Part shown: piece after piece, positions 16,367 through 25,388 of the stretch
Numbering within the stretch: the stretch's first letter is position 1
Layout of the letters: every line of letters begins with the position of its first letter
Source: Sphingosinicella flava
GTDB lineage: Bacteria > Pseudomonadota > Alphaproteobacteria > Sphingomonadales > Sphingomonadaceae
Length of the DNA: 64,000 nt
Assembly: GCF_016025255.1 (NCBI RefSeq)
Contig: NZ_CP065592.1
Span: forward strand, 2,312,122-2,376,121
Direction: 5' to 3'
The notes under the pieces: model-generated
Database searches by the model: none
The model's input: the letters and a program-made list of their open reading frames with translations, nothing else
What the model was told of the DNA's origin: nothing
Made by a program: the position numbers and the translations under genes

Positions 16367-17191
16367 TTAAGGAAGCAGCAGCGCTTCCGGCTGGTTCGTC
16401 TCCAGCGGTCCGACCTCCCATTTGAGGATCCGGGCATTGCCTTCGCGGACGGGTCCGTCGCGCGTATTGTTGGTCAGGATTTCAGCGTCGGTGCGAATCG
16501 TGAAAGTGCCGGTCGGCCGCATGAACGGCTTGGCCCGGCTGTCCGCCGTCGCCGCAGCGCCCAGGAAACTGCCGTCGAACATATTCTTCTTGTCGGCATG
16601 GAGAAAAGCAGGCGCGGCGATATGGATCGCGCCATTGTCGCGGCGCGTCACCTGAACGAACGGGATGATGACCGAAACCGAATCGAAAACGGGGAAGACG
16701 AACTCCCGGTCGAGCCGGCCGCGTGTTTCATATTCGACTTCGAACAGGCCATCGCTCTTGTAAGCCACCTTCTTCCAGCCGTCATGCCCTTCCAGGCGCT
16801 TGGCGAAGGCCTGCATGGTGGCAGGATCCTTCGGATTGATACCGCCCAGCGCTTCGATCATCTCTTTGGTCTGTTGCGCCTTCCGAGCCTTATTCTCCTC
16901 GAATTCCGAGCGGCGCTCGGCAATTTCCTCTTCCGTGCATTTGCGCTCATCGAGCGTTTCGTCGGTCAAGCAGGTCTGCGATTCCGGATCGAACGTTTCT
17001 TGCGCTTCCTCCTCCGCGCTGGCGTTCATCGCCGCAGCGGCATTCAAAAGGAAAATCTCGCCCGCATAGCGATAGCTGAACGTGCCGTCCTTCATCACGG
17101 TCATGCCGGCATCGAACCGGCCGGGGCTAAAGAGGCATCCGGTTGCGAAAAGAGCGAGGCAACCCGCCGCAGCGATTTTGAACAGCTTCAT
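16367..17191 (-). CDS. Putative lipoprotein of unknown function
   Basis: A 274-residue exported protein with a clear lipobox (LFATGC, lipidated Cys19). The start of the mature part (FDAGMTVMKDGTFSYRYAGEI) looks like a beta-sandwich strand pattern. Residues 55-115 form a very acidic, probably coiled-coil segment with one Cys pair (around residues 74 and 85). The rest is beta-rich. I do not recognise a functional family. It is convergent with the ferredoxin gene with only seven bases between. Confidence 0.8.
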   Translation of the reverse strand: MKLFKIAAAGCLALFATGCLFSPGRFDAGMTVMKDGTFSYRYAGEIFLLNAAAAMNASAEEEAQETFDPESQTCLTDETLDERKCTEEEIAERRSEFEENKARKAQQTKEMIEALGGINPKDPATMQAFAKRLEGHDGWKKVAYKSDGLFEVEYETRGRLDREFVFPVFDSVSVIIPFVQVTRRDNGAIHIAAPAFLHADKKNMFDGSFLGAAATADSRAKPFMRPTGTFTIRTDAEILTNNTRDGPVREGNARILKWEVGPLETNQPEALLLP

Positions 17192-17211
17192 GACACCCCC
17201 CGGCTTAGATA

Positions 17212-17955
17212 TCAGCTTTTATGCGCCGCCACCGCATAAAGGGCAATGGCGGCGGCATTGGACACGTTGAGGCTTTCGATCCGGTCGCTGATCGGCAGCT
17301 TGGCGAGCGCGTCGCAATGGCTTTCGGTATTCTGCCGCATGCCTTCGCCTTCGGCGCCAAGGACGAGCGCGATCCGCTTCGGCCCCAGCGCGTCGGCGAG
17401 GAAGGTTTCGGTATGGCCGGTGAGGCCCACGCGCCAGAAACCGGCCTCCGCAATTTCATCTAATGCGCGGGCGAGATTGACGACCCGCACCCACGGCACG
17501 GTCTCGAGCGCGCCGCTCGCCGCCTTGGCGAGCGCGCCGGATTCGGGCGGGGCGTGGCGGTCCTGCGTGACGATGCCGAGCGCGTTGAACGCCGCCGCCG
17601 AGCGCAGGATGGCGCCGACATTGTGGGGGTCTGTCACTTGGTCGAGGACGAGCAGGGGGCGGTCGTCCTCCGCCTGGTCGAGCAAGTCGCCGAGCCAGAG
17701 ATCGGGGAGCTTCTCCACCTCCGCGACGATGCCCTGATGCGGCGCGTCCTTCGGCACCAAGCGGCCGAGGTCGGGCGCTTCGGCGAAGCTCACCGGCGTC
17801 GCGGGATCGAAATCGTAATCGCCCGCCGCTTCGCGGGTGACCCAGATGCGCGCGATCCGGCGTTCCGGATTGGCGAGGGCGGCTGAGACGGCATGGCGGC
17901 CCCAGAAACGGGGGCGGTTCTGCGGATTGGTCGCTTGGCGGGCTTTGCGGCGCAT
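17212..17955 (-). CDS. rlmB: 23S rRNA (guanosine-2'-O-)-methyltransferase RlmB
   Basis: A SpoU/TrmH-family methyltransferase of 247 residues. It has the N-terminal substrate-binding domain (from RFWGRHAVSAAL) and the trefoil-knot SAM domain with motif 1 DQVTDPHNVGAILRSAAAF, motif 2 LVLGAEGEGM and motif 3 SLNVSNAAAIALYA. RlmB methylates the P-loop guanosine (G2251 in E. coli). ATG 17955 is preferred; an upstream TTG at 17985 would add ten basic residues. A TrmH paralog of other specificity is the main alternative. tRNA-Tyr lies divergently about 125 bp away. Confidence 0.88.
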   Translation of the reverse strand: MRRKARQATNPQNRPRFWGRHAVSAALANPERRIARIWVTREAAGDYDFDPATPVSFAEAPDLGRLVPKDAPHQGIVAEVEKLPDLWLGDLLDQAEDDRPLLVLDQVTDPHNVGAILRSAAAFNALGIVTQDRHAPPESGALAKAASGALETVPWVRVVNLARALDEIAEAGFWRVGLTGHTETFLADALGPKRIALVLGAEGEGMRQNTESHCDALAKLPISDRIESLNVSNAAAIALYAVAAHKS

Positions 17956-18027
17956 CGGCCGTCCATGGCCCCGGCGGCGCGGCAAGGCAAGCAGGATGCG
18001 AAAAGCAGGATTATCGCGCCTGCCGCG

Positions 18028-18056
18028 TTGACAGGGCGGCGCCCATTCGCCATGTG
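18028..18056 (+). promoter_or_regulatory. Promoter candidate for tRNA-Tyr
   Basis: TTGACA (18028-18033), a 17-base spacer, then CATGTG (18051-18056). The -35 box is perfect and the -10 box is poor. Transcription would start about 20 bases before the tRNA. An alternative -10, TATCAT at 18066-18071, lacks a matching -35. Confidence 0.35.
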
Positions 18057-18081
18057 GCGCCTTCCTATCATGGGCACCATT

Positions 18082-18167
18082 GGACAGGTGGCCGAGTGGT
18101 TAAAGGCAGCAGACTGTAAATCTGCCCGCGTGAGCGTACGCTGGTTCGAATCCAGCCCTGTCCACCA
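18082..18167 (+). tRNA. tRNA-Tyr (anticodon GTA)
   Basis: The acceptor stem GGACAGG pairs with CCTGTCC, followed by A and an encoded CCA. The anticodon loop contains GTA within GACTGTAAATC. The variable arm is long, as expected for a class II tRNA-Tyr, and the T-arm GGTTCGAATCC is intact. Confidence 0.97.
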
Positions 18168-18205
18168 TCCGCATCGGATGATATGAGGCCTAAAGCGCAG
18201 GGCGA

Positions 18206-18279
18206 GCGGGTATAGCTCAATGGTAGAGCACTAGCCTTCCAAGCTTGTGATACGGGTTCGATCCCCGTTACCCGCTCCA
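18206..18279 (+). tRNA. tRNA-Gly (anticodon TCC)
   Basis: The acceptor stem GCGGGTA pairs with TACCCGC, followed by T and an encoded CCA. The anticodon loop CTTCCAA places TCC at 18238-18240. The T-arm GGTTCGATCC is intact. The anticodon stem CTAGC/GCTTG has one T-T mismatch. It lies 38 bases after tRNA-Tyr, so the two are probably co-transcribed. Confidence 0.97.
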
Positions 18280-18364
18280 GCGCTTCTTCCTCCCTTCTCA
18301 GTTCAGTTTAGGAAACCTTCCCGCGCCGCGACTGTTGGGACGCCGTTACGATCGAGGACGGTGG

Positions 18365-19366
18365 ATGACGGTTGAAAGTGGCGTGCGCGTGTTGTTGGCC
18401 GCGATGCTGACATTTTGTTTCTGGTGCAGTCCCGCCAAGTCGGAGCCGCTGCCGGATAGTCTCTCCACCAATTTTATCGCCAGTCCACCGGGCCGGGAAC
18501 AGGGTGACGCGCCCGCCCCCTCCAATCCCGCTCCGGCGCCATTGTCTCAGCCGATTTACGGCCCCCCGAGCGTGAACCCCTTGGAGGCACCGGCTGACGG
18601 AAAAAGCTATGCCAGCTTCGGCAGCCGCGTCGGGGCGGTGAAGTGGGAACTTGGCGGCATGGTCGCCTTGCTGACCGCGACCAACCTGCCCGTCACGCTG
18701 GGCGATCCCCAATCTTTCCGATTCAAGAGCGAGGGTCTTTTCGGCAAGGACACGTCGAACATCGGCGTGGACAAGCTCGCCCACGCCTGGAACGCGCATC
18801 TCTTTTCCGAAATCCTCTACCGGCGGATGGCGCGCAAGACCGGCGGCGGGCCGGCCAGCGCCCGGACGGCCGCGCTGCTGGGTCTCGGCCTGCAAACCTA
18901 TGGCGAAATTTACGACGCCTTTCACAAGAACAGCGGCTTTTCGTGGGAGGACATGGCCTTCAACGCCGCCGGGGCGGGCTTCACGGCGCTTCAGCATTCG
19001 GTGCCCGGCCTCGACGAAAAGGTCGATTTCCGCCTGCTCATCGTACCCAATGACGACATCATCACCTTTCGCGGCCGCAAGCATTTCGAACAGCAATGGT
19101 TTCTGCTGGCCTTCAAGGCGTCCGGGTTCGAGCGATTTCGGGACTCGCCCCTGCGCTTTCTGGAATTTCACGTGGGCTATCATGCCGAGGATTTCGACGA
19201 TGACGATCGCGCCGCGGGACTCGTTCCGAAACGGAAGCCGTTCGTCGGCATCGGCCTGAATATTTCGGAGCTGCTCCTGAAGAACCGCAGCGGCGGGGTC
19301 GCGAGCGTTGGACGCCATGGACTGGAATATCTCCAGATCCCCTATACCGCGCTCCATGTCGATTGA
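18365..19366 (+). CDS. DUF2279 (YfiM-like) exported protein
   Basis: A 333-residue protein with a signal peptide (ending around PAKSEP) and a Pro/Ala-rich linker. The conserved core reads VDKLAHAWNAHLFSEILYRRM and YGEIYDAFHKNSGFSWEDMAFNAAGA, the hallmark of DUF2279/YfiM lipoproteins, here without a clear lipobox. The function is unknown. ATG 18365 follows GAGGACGG; a longer frame from 18335 lacks a ribosome site. It follows the two tRNA genes by about 85 bases. Confidence 0.8.
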   Translation: MTVESGVRVLLAAMLTFCFWCSPAKSEPLPDSLSTNFIASPPGREQGDAPAPSNPAPAPLSQPIYGPPSVNPLEAPADGKSYASFGSRVGAVKWELGGMVALLTATNLPVTLGDPQSFRFKSEGLFGKDTSNIGVDKLAHAWNAHLFSEILYRRMARKTGGGPASARTAALLGLGLQTYGEIYDAFHKNSGFSWEDMAFNAAGAGFTALQHSVPGLDEKVDFRLLIVPNDDIITFRGRKHFEQQWFLLAFKASGFERFRDSPLRFLEFHVGYHAEDFDDDDRAAGLVPKRKPFVGIGLNISELLLKNRSGGVASVGRHGLEYLQIPYTALHVD

Positions 19367-19378
19367 GGCGAAAGCCCC

Positions 19379-20002
19379 TTAGCTCTTCGGACGGAGCCAG
19401 CTCATCAATTCGTGAAAGCGCAGCACTTCGTTGAAGGCGATGCCGCCGAGGCCATCGTGGTACCAGCGGATGACGCCGGGCAGGGGGCGGAATTTCTCAA
19501 GTGTCACGATGACGTCGTCGCCCGCCACCAGCGCGCCGTCTACCTCGACCCGGACGCCGCCTTGCGAAATGTCCTGCACCGTCGCGGTGACGACCCGTGC
19601 GCCGATGCGCAAGGTGGCGAGACGGTCGACCTCGACACGCGGCATGCGCGGCTGCCAGCCATCTTCCTGGATCTGGTTCGACAGCAATTCCTCGACATCG
19701 ATCGGCCGGTCGAACTGCACGCCCGCATTGGAATCGGTGACCCACATGATCGTGCCGTCGATCGTCTGCGCTGATTTCAGCTCCACCGTGACGCGCTGAC
19801 CGACATGGAATTCGGAATAGATGTGGACGATAAGGCCGCCCGCCGACACGTTGCGGATCAGGCAAAGCTCGCGCCGCCCGTTGACGATCAGGGTGCCGAC
19901 GCGAAGGATGCGGATGCGCGGCGACTGCCGACGCGGATCCTGTTCCGGCATTTCCGTGGAGAAGGAGAAAATCGTCTCCTCCTCATTCGCCTTGTTCAGC
20001 AT
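19379..20002 (-). CDS. Tandem PilZ-domain protein (c-di-GMP receptor candidate)
   Basis: A 207-residue cytoplasmic protein made only of two PilZ domains. The first (about 22-110) has RRQSPR and NVSAGGL, matching the RxxxR and (D/N)xSxxG c-di-GMP-binding signature. The second (about 118-205) keeps DISQGGV but its Arg motif is degenerate (RMPRVEVDR). So one functional c-di-GMP site is expected. No output domain is attached, hence it probably works by binding a partner protein. Confidence 0.88.
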   Translation of the reverse strand: MLNKANEEETIFSFSTEMPEQDPRRQSPRIRILRVGTLIVNGRRELCLIRNVSAGGLIVHIYSEFHVGQRVTVELKSAQTIDGTIMWVTDSNAGVQFDRPIDVEELLSNQIQEDGWQPRMPRVEVDRLATLRIGARVVTATVQDISQGGVRVEVDGALVAGDDVIVTLEKFRPLPGVIRWYHDGLGGIAFNEVLRFHELMSWLRPKS

Positions 20003-20101
20003 GCATCAGCCCTTCGCAGCTGGGATCGTGTCCCAGTCCGGTTCACCTACGACATATCGTTTTAAAAAAAGCCTAACTACCGGTCATTTGCATGTTTTAT
20101 A

Positions 20102-21475
20102 TCAAAAGCTCATTTCGTCATAGATGTGCGAAACGTCGCGGTTCCAGGCGGTTTCGTAGTGATCGAGAAGGATGTCGGCCGGGCTCTGGCCGCGCGCGAT
20201 TACATCGCGCAGGGGATCGAGGAAGCCCGATTCATTGTCGCCTGACGCATTGAGGCGGGAGCGGGCGTTGAGCCCTTCGGTCGCGATGTCGAGGATGCGG
20301 GCGCCAAGATCGCGCAGCGTTCCGCCGCCCGGAACGGCTGTTTTGAGACCTAGCTTCGGCACCTCGTCGCGCAGCCTTTGCCGTTCGCCAAGCGACCAAT
20401 ATTTCACTTCGTCCCAGGCCGCGTCGAGCGCCGCGCCGTCATAGAGGAGACCTACCCAGAAAGCGGGCAGCGCGCAGATGCGGCTCCAGCGCCCGCCATC
20501 GGCCCCGCGCATTTCCAGGAAGCTCTTCAGCCGCACTTCGGGGAAGGCTGTCGACAGATGATCGTTCCAGTCGGACAGGCGCGGCTTTTCGCCCGGCAGC
20601 ACGGAGAGTTCGCCCTTCAGGAAATCGCGGAAGGAAAGGCCGGCCGCGTCGATATACTGGCCGTCGCGGAACACGAAGTACATCGGCACGTCGAGCGCGT
20701 AATCGGCGTAACGTTCGTAGCCGAACCCGTCCTCGAACACGAAAGGCAGCATGCCGGTGCGTGCCGGGTCGGTGTCCGACCAGATATGGCTGCGGAAGGA
20801 GAGGAAGCCGTTGGGCTTGCCCTCGGTGAACGGCGAATTGGCGAACAGCGCGGTCGCGAGGGGCTGGAGCGCGAGGCCGACGCGAAACTTCTTCGCCATG
20901 TCGGCTTCGGTCTCGTAATCCAGATTGACCTGGATGGTGCAGGTCCGGAGCATCATGTCGAGGCCAAGGCTGCCGACGCGCGGCATGTGGCGCAGCATAA
21001 TGCCGTAACGGCCCTTTGGCATGATGGGCAGTTCGGCGCGCGTCTTGTCCGGCCACATGCCGAGACCAAGGAAGCCGAGGCCGAGCGTGTCGCCGGCTTC
21101 CTTCACCTGGCGCAGGTGCCGCGCGGCTTCCGCGCAGGTCTGGTGGAGATTTTCCAGCGGCGCGCCCGACAGCTCGAATTGCCCCGCGGGCTCCAGGCTG
21201 ATCGTGCCGTCGCTGCCGGAAAGGGCGATGACGTTGCCGCCCTCCACCACCGGTTGCCAGCCATAAGCGGTGAGCGCCATCAAAAGGTCGCGGATGCCGC
21301 CCGGCTCGTCATAAGACGGCGCGCGGTGATCGGCGCGGCGATAGACGAACTTCTCATGCTCGGTCCCGATCCGCCACCGCTCCGGGGGTTTCTCGCCCTT
21401 GATGAAGGGCGCGAGCAGGTCGTCGCGCGTCTCGATAATGGGGTCGTTTCCGGCGGAAGCGGTGCGCGTCGTCAT
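20102..21475 (-). CDS. gshA: Glutamate-cysteine ligase
   Basis: A 457-residue enzyme for the first step of glutathione synthesis. It is of the alphaproteobacterial/plant type: WRIGTEHEKF (about residues 35-44) at the nucleotide/glutamate site, ISLEPAGQFELSG, and MLRTCTIQVNLDY in the middle. ATG 21473-21475 has AGGAG six bases upstream; the longer frame to 21613 would translate a palindromic repeat. gshB is not in this window. Confidence 0.92.
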   Translation of the reverse strand: MTTRTASAGNDPIIETRDDLLAPFIKGEKPPERWRIGTEHEKFVYRRADHRAPSYDEPGGIRDLLMALTAYGWQPVVEGGNVIALSGSDGTISLEPAGQFELSGAPLENLHQTCAEAARHLRQVKEAGDTLGLGFLGLGMWPDKTRAELPIMPKGRYGIMLRHMPRVGSLGLDMMLRTCTIQVNLDYETEADMAKKFRVGLALQPLATALFANSPFTEGKPNGFLSFRSHIWSDTDPARTGMLPFVFEDGFGYERYADYALDVPMYFVFRDGQYIDAAGLSFRDFLKGELSVLPGEKPRLSDWNDHLSTAFPEVRLKSFLEMRGADGGRWSRICALPAFWVGLLYDGAALDAAWDEVKYWSLGERQRLRDEVPKLGLKTAVPGGGTLRDLGARILDIATEGLNARSRLNASGDNESGFLDPLRDVIARGQSPADILLDHYETAWNRDVSHIYDEMSF

Positions 21476-21530
21476 GCTGGCTCCTGTAGCCTTAGCCGCA
21501 CGCTCCCGCCAGCCGATTTCGGAACATAAG

Positions 21531-21692
21531 CCCCTCCCCTTGATGGGGAGGGGTGGGGGTGGGGTGATGCTGGGGAAGCACGCCGCTCTACGTCGCAGAT
21601 CACCCCCACCCAACCAGCGCCGGGTGAATAGCGCCCCGTGCTATTCAGGTCATGCCGGGGGCATGACCGGCCCGGTACTCCCATCAAGGGGG
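21531..21692. repeat. CCCTCCCC/TTGATGGGG repeat, copy 1
   Basis: Opens with a perfect 9-bp hairpin CCCCTCCCC-TTGAT-GGGGAGGGG (21531-21553), then GTGGGGGTGGGGTGATGC, and further on its inverted partner ATCACCCCCACCCAACC. It ends with CCCATCAAGGGGGGGC. The same modular element recurs at 22486 and 50418. It fills the gap between gshA and rsmE. Confidence 0.8.
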
Positions 21693-21695
21693 GGC

Positions 21696-22460
21696 TTAAG
21701 AGCGCGGACTCTGTGTCCAATCCCCCGCCGCGCCCATCCACAGGCTGACCGCCGCGACGGCCGCGGTGTCGGCGCGCAGAATGCGGGGGCCGAGGGAAAC
21801 CGGCCTGGCCTCCGGCAACGCGCGAATGGCCGCGCGTTCGGCGTCGGTGAAACCGCCTTCCGGGCCGATCAGGATCGCGGCGGGGCCAGGCGTGGCGGCG
21901 GGGGCAAAGGGCTCACCGCCCATCTCGTCGGCGAAATAGAGGGTGCGGCCGGCGGGCCAATCCTTGAGCAGAGCGTCTAGCTTGCGCGCCTCGGCGAGTT
22001 CCGGAAGAGCGGTGCGTTCGCATTGCTCGGCGGCCTCGATCATGTGGGCAAGCAGCCGCTCGCCATTGAGCCGGTCGACGATCGTGCGTTGGGTGATGAC
22101 GGGGACGAGGCGCGCGACGCCAAGCTCGGTCGCCTTTTCCGCGATCCAGTCGATCCGCCCTTTCTTGATCGGCGCGAAGGCGAGCCACAGGTCGGGCACA
22201 GCCTCGCGCTCGCGAAGCTGCTGGACGATGCGGAGCGTGACGCGCTTCTTTCCCGCTTCGACGATTTCGGCCAGCCATTCGCCGCTGCGGTCGTCGAACA
22301 GCTTGATCTGCGCGCCCGGTCCCAAACGCAGCACGGCACCGAGATAATTGGCCTGCTGGCTCTCGAGCGTCACCGATGCGCCTTCTCCAAGCGGCTGGTC
22401 GACATAAAGACGTGGAAGGCTGGATGGCGGCCAGGCGGGCGTTGCGGGCATGAGAGGCAT
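21696..22460 (-). CDS. rsmE: 16S rRNA (uracil-1498-N3)-methyltransferase
   Basis: A 254-residue SPOUT methyltransferase. It has an N-terminal PUA-like domain and a C-terminal knot with IGPEGGFTDAE and LGPRILRADTAAVAA, the RsmE signatures. It modifies U1498 of 16S rRNA. An ATG at 22451 is an equally possible start. It sits upstream of gshA on the same strand, separated by a palindromic repeat. Confidence 0.93.
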   Translation of the reverse strand: MPLMPATPAWPPSSLPRLYVDQPLGEGASVTLESQQANYLGAVLRLGPGAQIKLFDDRSGEWLAEIVEAGKKRVTLRIVQQLREREAVPDLWLAFAPIKKGRIDWIAEKATELGVARLVPVITQRTIVDRLNGERLLAHMIEAAEQCERTALPELAEARKLDALLKDWPAGRTLYFADEMGGEPFAPAATPGPAAILIGPEGGFTDAERAAIRALPEARPVSLGPRILRADTAAVAAVSLWMGAAGDWTQSPRS

Positions 22461-22485
22461 TTAATGGGTAGGGGTGCCAGAGCAA

Positions 22486-22592
22486 AGCCCCTCCTTTGAT
22501 GGGTTGGGTAGGGGTGATGTTCGGCATGGGGCTGTGAATGTCCCCAGCATCACCCCCACCCAACCCTCCCCCATCAAGGGGGAGGGCTTTTC
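22486..22592. repeat. CCCTCCCC/TTGATGGGG repeat, copy 2
   Basis: Same two-armed element as copy 1, one arm degenerate (CCCCTCCTTTGATGGG). The other arm, CCCTCCCCCATCAAGGGGGAGGG followed by CTTTTC, could act as a terminator. It lies in the gap between the divergent rsmE and ubiA genes. Confidence 0.8.
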
Positions 22593-22623
22593 TGCGGACT
22601 CCCTCCCGCTTAGAAAGGCAGTG

Positions 22624-23535
22624 ATGACCGATCCCGATATCGTTCCCGACAGCGAAAGGCGCGGTCTGCTTGGCGTCCTGCCCCGGGCATGGCGGCCTTA
22701 TGCCTCCTTGATGCGTGCCGACCGGCCGATCGGGGTGTGGCTTCTCTTCTGGCCCGGCGCCTGGGCGATCGCGCTGGCCGGGTTTGGGGGCCAGGGGTTG
22801 CGGCTTATCCTGCTTTTCGCTCTTGGCGCATTCGCGATGCGGAGCGCGGGCTGCGTCTATAACGATATCGTCGACCGCGACCTCGACGCGCGGGTCGAGC
22901 GGACGCGGCTCCGGCCCTTGGCGAGCGGACGCGTCTCGTTGAAGGGCGCCTGGATTCTGCTCGTGGTCTTGAGCCTGTGCGGACTGCTCGTTCTCCTCCA
23001 GCTCCGGCCGCCCGCCCAACTTGTCGCCCTTGTCAGCCTTGCGCTCGTCGCCGCCTACCCGTTCATGAAGCGCATCACCTGGTGGCCGCAGGCCTGGCTC
23101 GGTCTCGTCTTCTCCTGGGCGGCTCTGGTCGGCTGGCCGGCGGTGACGGGGGAAGTCGGCGCTTCGGCGCTGCTCCTCTATGCCGGTGCCGTTTTCTGGG
23201 TGATCGGATACGACACCATCTATGCCCTGCAAGACCGGGAGGACGATGCCCTGGTCGGAGTCAAATCCTCCGCTTTGGCCCTGGGCGGGAAAGCGCGGGC
23301 CGGCATCGCGGTCTTTTATCTTCTCGCCATGCTTTTCTGGATCGCCGCCCTTTGGACGATCCGGCCGCACTGGCTGGGCAGCCTCGCCTTGCTGCCCGTG
23401 GCCCTGCATCTCGCCTGGCAGGTTTTGACCCTGCAGACCGGCGACGGCGCCGACGCGCTCGCCAAATTCCGGTCCAACCGCTTCGCCGGTTTCCTGATGT
23501 TCCTCGCCTGCCTGGTGGTTGGAACCTCCGCCTGA
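22624..23535 (+). CDS. ubiA: 4-hydroxybenzoate polyprenyltransferase
   Basis: A 303-residue integral membrane prenyltransferase of ubiquinone synthesis. The two Asp-rich motifs that bind prenyl diphosphate and Mg2+ are NDIVDRDLDARVERTR (about 80-95) and YDTIYALQDREDD (about 200-212). Eight or nine hydrophobic helices follow the family pattern. ATG 22624 is chosen; the longer frame from 22474 would read through the palindromic repeat. Confidence 0.93.
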   Translation: MTDPDIVPDSERRGLLGVLPRAWRPYASLMRADRPIGVWLLFWPGAWAIALAGFGGQGLRLILLFALGAFAMRSAGCVYNDIVDRDLDARVERTRLRPLASGRVSLKGAWILLVVLSLCGLLVLLQLRPPAQLVALVSLALVAAYPFMKRITWWPQAWLGLVFSWAALVGWPAVTGEVGASALLLYAGAVFWVIGYDTIYALQDREDDALVGVKSSALALGGKARAGIAVFYLLAMLFWIAALWTIRPHWLGSLALLPVALHLAWQVLTLQTGDGADALAKFRSNRFAGFLMFLACLVVGTSA

Positions 23536-23575
23536 CGGCTTTTCCTTCTGGCCGGATCGGCGTAAGCGCCTCTCC

Positions 23576-24922
23576 ATGTTGAACGTGAAGGAAGCCGAGG
23601 CGCGCGCCGCCGCGTTGGTCGAAGCCGCGACGAAGGCGGGCGCCGACGCCGCCGACGTGCTTTATGTCGGCGACGCATCGACCGGCGTGCAGGTGCGCCT
23701 CGGCGTGCTCGAGGATATCGAGCGCTCTGAAGGCGAGACGATCGGTCTTCGTTTCTTCATCGGCCGGAAATCCGCGACCATCTCTTCCTCCGACCTGTCC
23801 GGTGAAGCGCTGGCGGCGCTCGTAGAGCGTGCCGCCGCGATGGCGAAGGAAGCGCCCGAAGACCCTTATGCGGGCCTTGCGCCCGAAAGCATGCTGCTGA
23901 CCGGTCCGGGCGTTGATGTCGACGGCGACGACGGCTGCGATCCGGCACCCTCCGATTTGCGTGACCGCGCCCTGGCGCTCGAGGATGCGGCGCGCGCGGT
24001 GCCAGGCGTGACCAACAGCGAGGGGGCGGGGGTGAGCGCGGGTCGTTCGGTTATCGCGCTGGCGACCAGCCATGGCTTCTGCCGGGGCTATTCGACCAGC
24101 GGGTATAGCGCCTCTGCCAGCGTGATTGCCGGCGAAGGCGCGGCCATGCAGCGCGATTATGACAGCCACAATGTCCGTCATTATGCCGATCTCGAACCGC
24201 CGGAAACGATCGGGCGGCGGGCCGGGGAACGCGCGGTGCGCCGCCTCGATCCCGGCAAGCTCGCGAGCGGTGTCATGCCGGTGGTCTTCGATCCGCGCGT
24301 CGGCGGCGGTCTCGTCGGCCACCTGATCGGCGCGATCAAGGGGTCCGCCATCGCACGGCAGACCAGCTTCCTTGTCGGCCGCGAAGGGGAAGCGATCTTC
24401 CCCGATGCCATCACCATCGTCGACGATCCGCACCGGCCGCGCGGCCTGCGTTCCAAGCCGTTCGACGGCGAAGGCCTGCGGACCGCGCCGCGCAAGCTGA
24501 TCGAGAGCGGACGGCTGACCGGCTGGCTGATGGACAGCGCGTCGGCCCGCCAGCTGGGTCAGAGCCCGACGGGCCACGCCACGCGCGGCGCGGGGGGCGC
24601 CCCAGGCGTGTCGGCGACCAATGTCGCCTTGCTGCCCGGCGCATTGAGCCCCGACGCGCTGATCGCCGATATCCGCCTCGGCCTCTACATCACCGAATTG
24701 ATCGGCCACGGCGTGAACGAAGTCACCGGGGATTACAGCCGGGGCGCGTCGGGCTTCATCATCGAAAATGGCGAGATCGCCGGGGCGGTGCAGGAAATCA
24801 CCGTCGCGGGCAATTTGATCGACATGTACCGGACATTGGCGGCCGCCGACGACCTCGAATATCGCCGCGGCGTCAACGTGCCGACCTTGCGCGTCGAGGG
24901 GATGACCGTCGCCGGCGCCTAG
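23576..24922 (+). CDS. pmbA: TldD/PmbA-family protein (PmbA/TldE)
   Basis: A 448-residue protein that matches PmbA (TldE), including RLGVLEDIERSEGETIGLRFF near the N-terminus and the conserved C-terminal GHGVNEVTGDYSRGASGFIIENGEI. It lacks the HExxxH zinc motif of TldD, as expected for the non-catalytic partner. TldD/TldE complexes process peptides such as microcin precursors and act on CcdA. It starts about 40 bases after ubiA and its stop shares CTAG with the convergent CoA-binding gene. Confidence 0.9.
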   Translation: MLNVKEAEARAAALVEAATKAGADAADVLYVGDASTGVQVRLGVLEDIERSEGETIGLRFFIGRKSATISSSDLSGEALAALVERAAAMAKEAPEDPYAGLAPESMLLTGPGVDVDGDDGCDPAPSDLRDRALALEDAARAVPGVTNSEGAGVSAGRSVIALATSHGFCRGYSTSGYSASASVIAGEGAAMQRDYDSHNVRHYADLEPPETIGRRAGERAVRRLDPGKLASGVMPVVFDPRVGGGLVGHLIGAIKGSAIARQTSFLVGREGEAIFPDAITIVDDPHRPRGLRSKPFDGEGLRTAPRKLIESGRLTGWLMDSASARQLGQSPTGHATRGAGGAPGVSATNVALLPGALSPDALIADIRLGLYITELIGHGVNEVTGDYSRGASGFIIENGEIAGAVQEITVAGNLIDMYRTLAAADDLEYRRGVNVPTLRVEGMTVAGA

Positions 24923-25359
24923 CTTGCGAAGGAACCGAGCCTTGGAACTCCGAGGCGGGGAATTTCGATCTTGGGGCAACGGTTCATCACGACCTTGAGG
25001 CCCGCCGCTTCCGCCCGGGCGGCGGCTTCCTCGTTAACGACGCCGATCTGCATCCAAACCGCCTTGGCGCCTGCCGCGATGGCTTCGTCCACGGCTTCCC
25101 CGGCGGCGGCCGGCCGGCGAAAGATGTCGACCAGGTCAATAGGCTCCCCGATCTGCGACAATTCCCGCCAGACATATTCGCCATGGACATGCTCGCCGGT
25201 AATCTGCGGATTGACCGGGATGACGCGATAGCCGCGATCCTGGAGGAAGCGCATCACGCCGTAGCTCGGCCGGTCCGGCCGGTCGGAGGCGCCGATCATC
25301 GCGATGGTGCGGGTGTTGGCGAGCAGTTCGGCAATGTCTTCGTCGCGGGTCAGCGGCAT
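24919..25359 (-). CDS. CoA-binding domain protein (YccU-like)
   Basis: A 146-residue single Rossmann-fold CoA-binding domain: TIAMIGASDRPDRPSYGV near the N-terminus is the nucleotide loop, and VWMQIGVVNEEAA plus VMNRCPKIE follow the YccU pattern. It resembles the CoA-binding part of succinyl-CoA ligase alpha but has no catalytic His domain. The role is unknown. It is convergent with pmbA. Confidence 0.88.
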   Translation of the reverse strand: MPLTRDEDIAELLANTRTIAMIGASDRPDRPSYGVMRFLQDRGYRVIPVNPQITGEHVHGEYVWRELSQIGEPIDLVDIFRRPAAAGEAVDEAIAAGAKAVWMQIGVVNEEAAARAEAAGLKVVMNRCPKIEIPRLGVPRLGSFAS

Positions 25360-25388
25360 GGCGGCACTCCTTATACGCGGACGAACGG

